A stretch of 41,199 bases of DNA from assembly GCA_001873375.1 (NCBI GenBank), contig MNZA01000207.1, positions 1 through 41,199 of the forward strand. Direction: 5' to 3'. The DNA is from Oscillatoriales cyanobacterium CG2_30_44_21. GTDB taxonomy: Bacteria; Cyanobacteriota; Cyanobacteriia; Pseudanabaenales; Pseudanabaenaceae. Positions within the stretch are counted from its first letter, which is position 1; each line of letters starts with the position of its first letter. Of this stretch, positions 35,735-41,199 are shown one piece after another. Both the position numbers and the translations under genes were made by a program. The notes beneath the pieces are model-generated. The model ran no database searches. It saw only the letters and a list, made by a program, of their open reading frames with translations, and had not been told where the DNA came from.

Positions 35735-36712
35735 GTGGTTACTATGATTAATCGGCGCAATTTTCTCTCAGCAGGAGCCGCGATCGCAACTAGTGGTTTT
35801 GTAATGGCGATGCCATCACAGGCTGCGGATGTCCCCAAACAAATACCGACAGGAGCCGTCACCTTCTATGCCGAAATTCGAGTGGCGGAGCCAGAAAATG
35901 CAGCGCTCTTGGCAGATATTCAAAACAAATCTCAATCTCTGCAAAAGGCTACAGGATTCTTGAGTCTGTCGGTCAAACAAATGACAGGGGATTCCACAAT
36001 GGTTAAAAACTATCCAGAATCCTATAAAGGATTGTTAGCAAACGCCTATACTGATGCCGTTAAAGCGGGTTCTCTACCCCGTTTTTATTCTCTATTTGTG
36101 AGATTTGCTGACTATCAAAGTTTGGCACAAGCCAAGGTTGATCAATGGTTTGATCAGGCGATCACCCCACATTTATATGCCTATCGAGTCACCCCAGAGG
36201 GCGCACAAAAAACTGCCCTATTGATGGAATCCTATCGCGGCATTTATCAAACCGTAGTAGCAGGCGATCGCATGGCGATTTATCAAAAACCCGATGACAT
36301 CCTTGCTTTTTTACGCCGTCCTGCCGATCTTCCTAGCCGCAACTACATCACCGTTGAGAATCACGTCATGATTCAAGATCAGAAGTTGCAAGGCTTTGAA
36401 ACAATTACCGCCAAACTATTAGGCATCGCGCAGCAGACTTATCAGCCCACCGATGCAAATGATGGCATAGGTATCGCAGGAGCCGCCGACAATCGCTATT
36501 ACCGTAAAGCCATCAGCACCGAAATTTTGCGTAATGCTTTCCCTGATGGTGATTTGCGAGCCTACCTGATGCATGGTGTATGGGAATCGGTATGGGATCA
36601 CGAAAATTCTCACCTCGATCCTCGCTTTAAGCAAACTGCGGCTCCCGTTGGCGCGATGGTAGTGAGTGGCCCCGTTGAGCCGTTCTACGAAACGCGGATT
36701 GTTTTGCTTTAA
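35735..36712 (+). CDS. Tat-exported protein of unknown function
   Basis: Twin-arginine signal INRRNFLSAGAAIATSGFVMAMPSQA followed by about 295 aa with no recognised family. Confidence 0.75.
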   Translation: MVTMINRRNFLSAGAAIATSGFVMAMPSQAADVPKQIPTGAVTFYAEIRVAEPENAALLADIQNKSQSLQKATGFLSLSVKQMTGDSTMVKNYPESYKGLLANAYTDAVKAGSLPRFYSLFVRFADYQSLAQAKVDQWFDQAITPHLYAYRVTPEGAQKTALLMESYRGIYQTVVAGDRMAIYQKPDDILAFLRRPADLPSRNYITVENHVMIQDQKLQGFETITAKLLGIAQQTYQPTDANDGIGIAGAADNRYYRKAISTEILRNAFPDGDLRAYLMHGVWESVWDHENSHLDPRFKQTAAPVGAMVVSGPVEPFYETRIVLL

Positions 36713-36740
36713 AACCTTTAGGCAATGTTATGTTTTGCCA

Positions 36741-36780
36741 GAACCCTTGACTCTATATGTGAGTATAGATGTTAACGTCT
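36741..36780 (+). promoter_or_regulatory. MerR-type promoter M2
   Basis: GAACCCTTGACTCTATATGTGAGTATAGATGTTAACGT, 30 bp upstream of the FmdE-like ATG; -10 less canonical. Confidence 0.75.
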
Positions 36781-36809
36781 TAACCAGTTACTGAAATTAA
36801 ATAATCATC

Positions 36810-37433
36810 ATGATTGATCAAGAATTGTTAGAATTTGGACAAAAGTTCCATGGACATAAATGCCCAGCGATGCCTTTGGGCTTGAGAGTCGGGGCTGCTG
36901 CCATGCAAGCCCTCGGCGTAGACCGCGCCAAAGATGGGCAGTTGATGGCGATGGTGGAACTTGGTGATAATCACTGTGCAACTTGCTTTGCGGATGGCAT
37001 TCAGGTAATTACAGGTTGCACCTTCGGTAAAGGCAATATCCAGAAACAGCAGTTGGGTAAGTGGGGCGTGACCCTGATCGATAAAAAAGCAGGTCGGGCG
37101 GTGCGGGTAACTCCCAAAGCCGAAGCCATGAAAGCCAACAAGGAAACCACTTTCTTCAAGGACTATCGAGAAGTGGGCATACCTGCTTCGCAAGTGCCTG
37201 ATGAATTTGTCGATCCGTTGATCGAGAAGGTATCTAATGCTCCTGATGCCATGCTGTTGAGCATTGGTGAAGTCTATGAATATCAATGGCAAGAACCTAC
37301 CCATTGTTTTGCCACATTTGTATGCGATCGCTGTGGTGAAATGACGGTCGAACCCTACAGCCAACGCATCAAAGGTCAGCACGTTTGTCTGCCATGCAGC
37401 GAAACGATGCAACTTGAAAATATGCACAAGTAA
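36810..37433 (+). CDS. FmdE-like domain protein with C-terminal zinc-ribbon
   Basis: FHGHKCPAMPLGLRVGAAAM, DNHCATCFADGIQVITGCTFGKGNI; C-terminal CDRCGEM...CLPC. Confidence 0.85.
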   Translation: MIDQELLEFGQKFHGHKCPAMPLGLRVGAAAMQALGVDRAKDGQLMAMVELGDNHCATCFADGIQVITGCTFGKGNIQKQQLGKWGVTLIDKKAGRAVRVTPKAEAMKANKETTFFKDYREVGIPASQVPDEFVDPLIEKVSNAPDAMLLSIGEVYEYQWQEPTHCFATFVCDRCGEMTVEPYSQRIKGQHVCLPCSETMQLENMHK

Positions 37434-37442
37434 AGAAAAATC

Positions 37443-38702
37443 ATGAACGAACCACTCCCGCCATGTGCTTTACCACCTGAGAAACCCTTTGATGCCATGA
37501 CTATTTGGCAAATGGGGCTGTCGTTTTTAAAGTTAGGTGCGATCGGCTTTGGTGGCGGTGTGGCTGTGGTTGCGATGATGGAGCAGGAATGTGTGCAGAA
37601 GCGCCACTGTCTAGAAACAGAAGAGTTTCTACATGGTGTGGGTTTAGGACAGATTTTAGGTCCTTTTGCGGTAAACACAGCCATTTTTATTGGTTATCGG
37701 ATGTTTGGTTTCGGTGGTGCTTTATTAGCAGAAATAGCTTTTCTCGCACCATCGATCTTTTTAGTGCTTTTGCTATCTTGGCTATATTTTGCCTTCCACC
37801 AAATTCCCTCACTCCAAGGCGCATTAATCGGTTTAGGGCCTGTGGTAATTGCGCTAATTATCAATGCAGCTTGGTCAATGGGACGTAAATCGGTACGAAC
37901 TTCGGCGATCGCCACTGGTTTATTTATTGCCGCCATAATTGGCAGCATTTTGAGAGTAAATCCTCTCGCCATTCTCGCGATCGCAGGGCTAATTGGCTTT
38001 TTATATAAGCTTGGGCAGAAACAACCAACTGCGGGCAAGGCTTCCAAACCCAGTTCCAAGAACAATTTGGCGATCGCGCCGCCAATTTTCTTACCGTTGC
38101 TCCAAAATAATTTCGCTTACCAAACTCTGGCGATCGCCCCCGATGTTGCCGCACCTGTCACCGCTAGTTTGATGAGCGTAGCCACCGTATTTATCAAAGT
38201 GGGCTTAGCTTTCTTTGGTGGTGGATTCGTCCTCATCCCGATTTTGAGCAATCAATTAGTAACCGATTTGCATTGGCTCACCCATCAACAATTTATTGAT
38301 GGTGTCGCCATCAGTCAACTTACCCCAGGTCCGATCGCCGTCCTTGCCACTTTTGCAGGCTATCGAGTTGCGGGATTAGTTGGTGGATTAGTGGCGACAG
38401 TGGCGCTCTTTTTACCTGCGACAATTCTGATGCTTTTGATTTCTCACTATTATCAAATTTTGCGAAATGTTAAGCAAATCAAGGATTTTCTCGCAGGGAT
38501 TAATCCCGCCGTGGTGGGGCTAATTTTATCCGCCGCCATTACCCTCGCGCCTACTGCTCTTCAATGGTCGCACCCTTTGAGCATTGTTCTTTGTGGGATT
38601 GCCCTAGCCTTACTAGCGCGTTGGAAATGGCATCCTGCCTTCGTTCTAGGGGTTGGCGCTCTCACAGGAATCATTATTCCTAGCGCCCTAGCGCAAATCT
38701 AG
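37443..38702 (+). CDS. chrA: Chromate transporter ChrA-family, two-domain
   Basis: FLKLGAIGFGGGVAVVAMMEQECV and FIKVGLAFFGGGFVLIPILSNQLV; SQLTPGPIAVLATFAGYRVAG. Confidence 0.9.
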   Translation: MNEPLPPCALPPEKPFDAMTIWQMGLSFLKLGAIGFGGGVAVVAMMEQECVQKRHCLETEEFLHGVGLGQILGPFAVNTAIFIGYRMFGFGGALLAEIAFLAPSIFLVLLLSWLYFAFHQIPSLQGALIGLGPVVIALIINAAWSMGRKSVRTSAIATGLFIAAIIGSILRVNPLAILAIAGLIGFLYKLGQKQPTAGKASKPSSKNNLAIAPPIFLPLLQNNFAYQTLAIAPDVAAPVTASLMSVATVFIKVGLAFFGGGFVLIPILSNQLVTDLHWLTHQQFIDGVAISQLTPGPIAVLATFAGYRVAGLVGGLVATVALFLPATILMLLISHYYQILRNVKQIKDFLAGINPAVVGLILSAAITLAPTALQWSHPLSIVLCGIALALLARWKWHPAFVLGVGALTGIIIPSALAQI

Positions 38703-38730
38703 ACTAGAGTTGCAGCTTTAATTTTGCTAA

Positions 38731-38767
38731 AACCCTTGACTCTATATGTAGGTATAGATTTTATAAT
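38731..38767 (+). promoter_or_regulatory. MerR-type promoter M3
   Basis: AACCCTTGACTCTATATGTAGGTATAGATTTTATAAT: TTGACT - 20 nt - TATAAT, 45 bp upstream of the DUF442 ATG. Confidence 0.8.
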
Positions 38768-38812
38768 CAAATTCATCCAAACCTATATTTTCAAACCCCT
38801 AAATTAATCTCT

Positions 38813-39241
38813 ATGTTTCAGACCATCACCCCCAACCTTGCGATCGGTTCTATTTCTCAGCCCGAAGATTTACAGGGAGTTGCTGAACAAGGCTACAAGA
38901 CTATTATCGATCTATGTACTTCGGCTGAGTGCAATCAGCTTGATGCAACCATGGTGCAAGGACTCGCTTTAAAATATGTGAATGTGCCAATTTCACCCAA
39001 AAACTTAAACCTAGAAACCCTTGACACCTTCAAGAAAGCCCTAGAATCTTCACCCCAACCCACCTATGTGCGTTGCGCTTCGGCATTACGAGCCGGTGTA
39101 TTCAGCCTGTTGGTACTGGCGAGTGAAGAAGGTTGGACAGAAGCACAATATTTGGAGAATTTTCAAAGTCTAGGCATTAACCAGAAGTCAGACTGTCCCC
39201 TTAGCGCTTTTGCCCATAGCTACTTTGAGCAGAAAGTTTAA
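38813..39241 (+). CDS. DUF442/beta-lactamase-hydrolase-like phosphatase-fold protein
   Basis: ITPNLAIGSISQPEDLQGVAEQGYKTIIDLC...VRCASALRAGVFSLL. Confidence 0.8.
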   Translation: MFQTITPNLAIGSISQPEDLQGVAEQGYKTIIDLCTSAECNQLDATMVQGLALKYVNVPISPKNLNLETLDTFKKALESSPQPTYVRCASALRAGVFSLLVLASEEGWTEAQYLENFQSLGINQKSDCPLSAFAHSYFEQKV

Positions 39242-39272
39242 TCATATAAATCATTTAATTTAGGAGTACATC

Positions 39273-39512
39273 ATGGATACGATTAAGATTGAAATTTTGG
39301 GTACAGGCTGCAAGAAGTGCCAACAGCTAGAGGCAAATGCTAAGGAAGCTGTGGCAAATCTGAATCTCACGGCGGAAGTTTTGCATATTACCGATCCTGT
39401 AGAAATTGCTATGCGTGGCGTGATGACAACTCCCGCGATCGCGATTAACGGCAAAGTTGTCGGCAAGGGTGTCATCAGTCCCGAACAGATTCAACCGCTA
39501 TTGCAAAATTAA
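39273..39512 (+). CDS. Small thioredoxin-like redox-active disulfide protein
   Basis: IEILGTGCKKCQQLEANAKEAV...TTPAIAINGKVVGKGVIS; CxxC = CKKC. Confidence 0.88.
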   Translation: MDTIKIEILGTGCKKCQQLEANAKEAVANLNLTAEVLHITDPVEIAMRGVMTTPAIAINGKVVGKGVISPEQIQPLLQN

Positions 39513-39539
39513 ATATTCCAGAAGTAGAGAAATAAAACC

Positions 39540-40541
39540 ATGTTTGATCCCTTCTATCCCTATGATTGGTTGGCAACGCAGATTGTGTCAGGATTAATGG
39601 GAATATCGGTTAAATCCCCCCTTGGCTCAAGCTTGCATTTTTTCTTCTACGATGTGCCGAAGGTATTGACCTTGCTGGCGGTAATTAGCTTTGTAATTGG
39701 CACACTCCAAAGCTTTATGTCTCCCGAAAAGGTACGCAACTTTCTTGAGGGCAAACGCACTTTCGCAGGAAATATAATGGCGGCGCTGTTAGGATCAATT
39801 ACGCCTTTTTGTTCTTGTTCAGCAGTGCCACTATTTATTGGATTTTTGCGGGCAGGTGTGCCGCTCGGCGTTACCTTCTCTTATTTGATCTCCGCGCCAA
39901 TGGTTGATCCGGTTGCCATTTTCTTGTTGTGGAGTCTATTCGGATTACAGGCAACCTTAATCTACGTTACTTTTGGTATCAGTTTAGCAATTGTGGCAGG
40001 CTTTATAATTGGCACTCTCAAGCTAGAGAAATGGGTGGAGCCATCGATCATCAAAATGCAACAGCTTCGCCAAGCGGGTGAAGTTGAGATGGAAGATGAA
40101 GCTTTTAGCCCTGTAATAACATGGAAAGAGAGAATTGCCGAAGCACAATTTCAGACCGCAGAAATCATGAAGTCAGTATGGCTTTATGTAGTAATTGGGA
40201 TTGGCATCGGTGCTGGAATTCACGGCTACGCACCAACGGAACTAATCACTCAATGGGCGGGGCGTGATAATCCTTTTGCAGTGCCAGTTGCTACCTTGAT
40301 TGGTGTACCACTCTATACCAATGTTGCGGGTGTGCTTCCCATTGCTGAGGCGTTGGTGACTAAAGGAATGCCTTTAGGTACTGTTTTAGCCTTCACAATG
40401 GCAGTCACTGCCCTATCACTGCCTGAAATGGTTATTCTCAAAAAGGTATTGCGCCCTCAGCTTTTAGCTGTATTTATTGGTCTGATGGCGATCAGTATTG
40501 TCAGCATCGGTTATATCTTCAATGCCATTCTTTTATCTTAG
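39540..40541 (+). CDS. Permease of DUF318/ArsP-like (YraQ) family
   Basis: GSITPFCSCSAVPLFIGFLRAGVPLGVTFSYLISAPMVDPVAIFLL. Confidence 0.88.
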   Translation: MFDPFYPYDWLATQIVSGLMGISVKSPLGSSLHFFFYDVPKVLTLLAVISFVIGTLQSFMSPEKVRNFLEGKRTFAGNIMAALLGSITPFCSCSAVPLFIGFLRAGVPLGVTFSYLISAPMVDPVAIFLLWSLFGLQATLIYVTFGISLAIVAGFIIGTLKLEKWVEPSIIKMQQLRQAGEVEMEDEAFSPVITWKERIAEAQFQTAEIMKSVWLYVVIGIGIGAGIHGYAPTELITQWAGRDNPFAVPVATLIGVPLYTNVAGVLPIAEALVTKGMPLGTVLAFTMAVTALSLPEMVILKKVLRPQLLAVFIGLMAISIVSIGYIFNAILLS

Positions 40542-40571
40542 TTAAAACTCTTGGTGCGAATTTATAACCCG

Positions 40572-40608
40572 CAAAGATTTTTGAAAGCGTTGCTTTCAAA
40601 AATCTTTG
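40572..40608. repeat. Perfect 17-bp inverted repeat with 3-nt loop (family C-like core)
   Basis: CAAAGATTTTTGAAAGC-GTT-GCTTTCAAAAATCTTTG. Confidence 0.85.
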
Positions 40609-40640
40609 TGTAAACATCAATTAGGAAGCATCAGAAAAAT

Positions 40641-41153
40641 ATGAATCAATTTAAAGAATGGGGATTTTCCGCCCAATGGTGGCGCGGTGAGAAAGGCGAG
40701 TATTGGGTGCTTGGGCAAACAGTTCTTTCTGTTGGTTTTGCACTGTTGCCCGTTTATCCCGCGATCGCCTTAAATAATTTTTCACCGATCTGGAAATATG
40801 CAGATTGGGGATTAACAGGATTTTTTGGACTAATTGCCTTGCTGTTATTACTTTCGGGCAGCATTAAATTAGGAACAAACCTGACTCCATTGCCTCATCC
40901 CAAAGATGATGGCGAATTGGTAACTGGTGGCGTGTATGCATTGGTTAGACATCCCATTTATAGTGGCGTGATTTTCCTCGCGATCGCCTATAGTTGTTGG
41001 AAATTGAGTCTCAGTCATGCGATCGGCGCAATTGTCCTGTTACTATTTTTTGACATCAAAGCGAGAAAAGAAGAATCATGGCTGAGTAACAAATTCTCTG
41101 ACTATGATCAATATCGATCGCAGGTTAAAAAATTGATTCCTTGGATTTATTAG
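40641..41153 (+). CDS. Isoprenylcysteine carboxyl methyltransferase (ICMT)-family membrane protein
   Basis: LVTGGVYALVRHPIYSGVIFLAIAY motif and C-terminal EESWLSNKFSDYDQYRSQVKKLIPWIY. Confidence 0.88.
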   Translation: MNQFKEWGFSAQWWRGEKGEYWVLGQTVLSVGFALLPVYPAIALNNFSPIWKYADWGLTGFFGLIALLLLLSGSIKLGTNLTPLPHPKDDGELVTGGVYALVRHPIYSGVIFLAIAYSCWKLSLSHAIGAIVLLLFFDIKARKEESWLSNKFSDYDQYRSQVKKLIPWIY

Positions 41154-41199
41154 AATTATTCCCTGACTGGCATAAAATTAGAAATCATAATTCCAATAT

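Noticed and set aside
36828-37427. 199-aa minus-strand ORF opposite the FmdE-like gene
   Set aside because: Full antisense overlap with a strongly supported CDS; shadow ORF.

Overview
Cyanobacterial chromosome-like window: HIP1-type GCGATCGC sites are frequent and psbA/petC-family genes are present. No rRNA, tRNA or CRISPR array was recognised. Main blocks, left to right: (1) IS4-type transposase tail cut by the window edge; (2) divergent zinc-type ABC transporter genes around a Fur/Zur-like palindrome, with an apparently C-terminally truncated permease; (3) a minus-strand envelope/redox block (rhodanese, CxxCH haem DUF3365-like protein, alpha/beta hydrolase, DUF4079); (4) a plus-strand sulfide/photosynthesis block: DUF2892, Rieske protein, a divergent psbA whose D1 has lost or changed nearly all oxygen-evolving-complex ligands (rogue/sentinel type), NifX-like protein, DUF2892, sulfide:quinone reductase, ArsR regulator, DUF3122, SCP2-like, rhodanese, RND efflux pair, DsbA-like, persulfide dioxygenase, rhodanese-membrane fusion, SulP transporter and cytochrome bd (cydAB); (5) a minus-strand sucrose block (amylosucrase, SPP, SPS); (6) a rearranged zone with a decapitated ParA and orphan 3' tails of other genes; (7) a metal/oxyanion block (CDF, ACR3, MerR, ferredoxin, Tat protein, FmdE-like, ChrA, DUF442, thioredoxin-like, permease, ICMT-like) in which four near-identical MerR-type promoters can be read. 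Several palindromic repeat families occur, including one inserted inside another with an apparent 14-bp target duplication. The strongest candidate for an under-described system is the coupling of an OEC-less D1 and a dedicated Rieske protein to sulfide oxidation, persulfide handling and a bd oxidase. All family names come from reading the translations; no searches were run.
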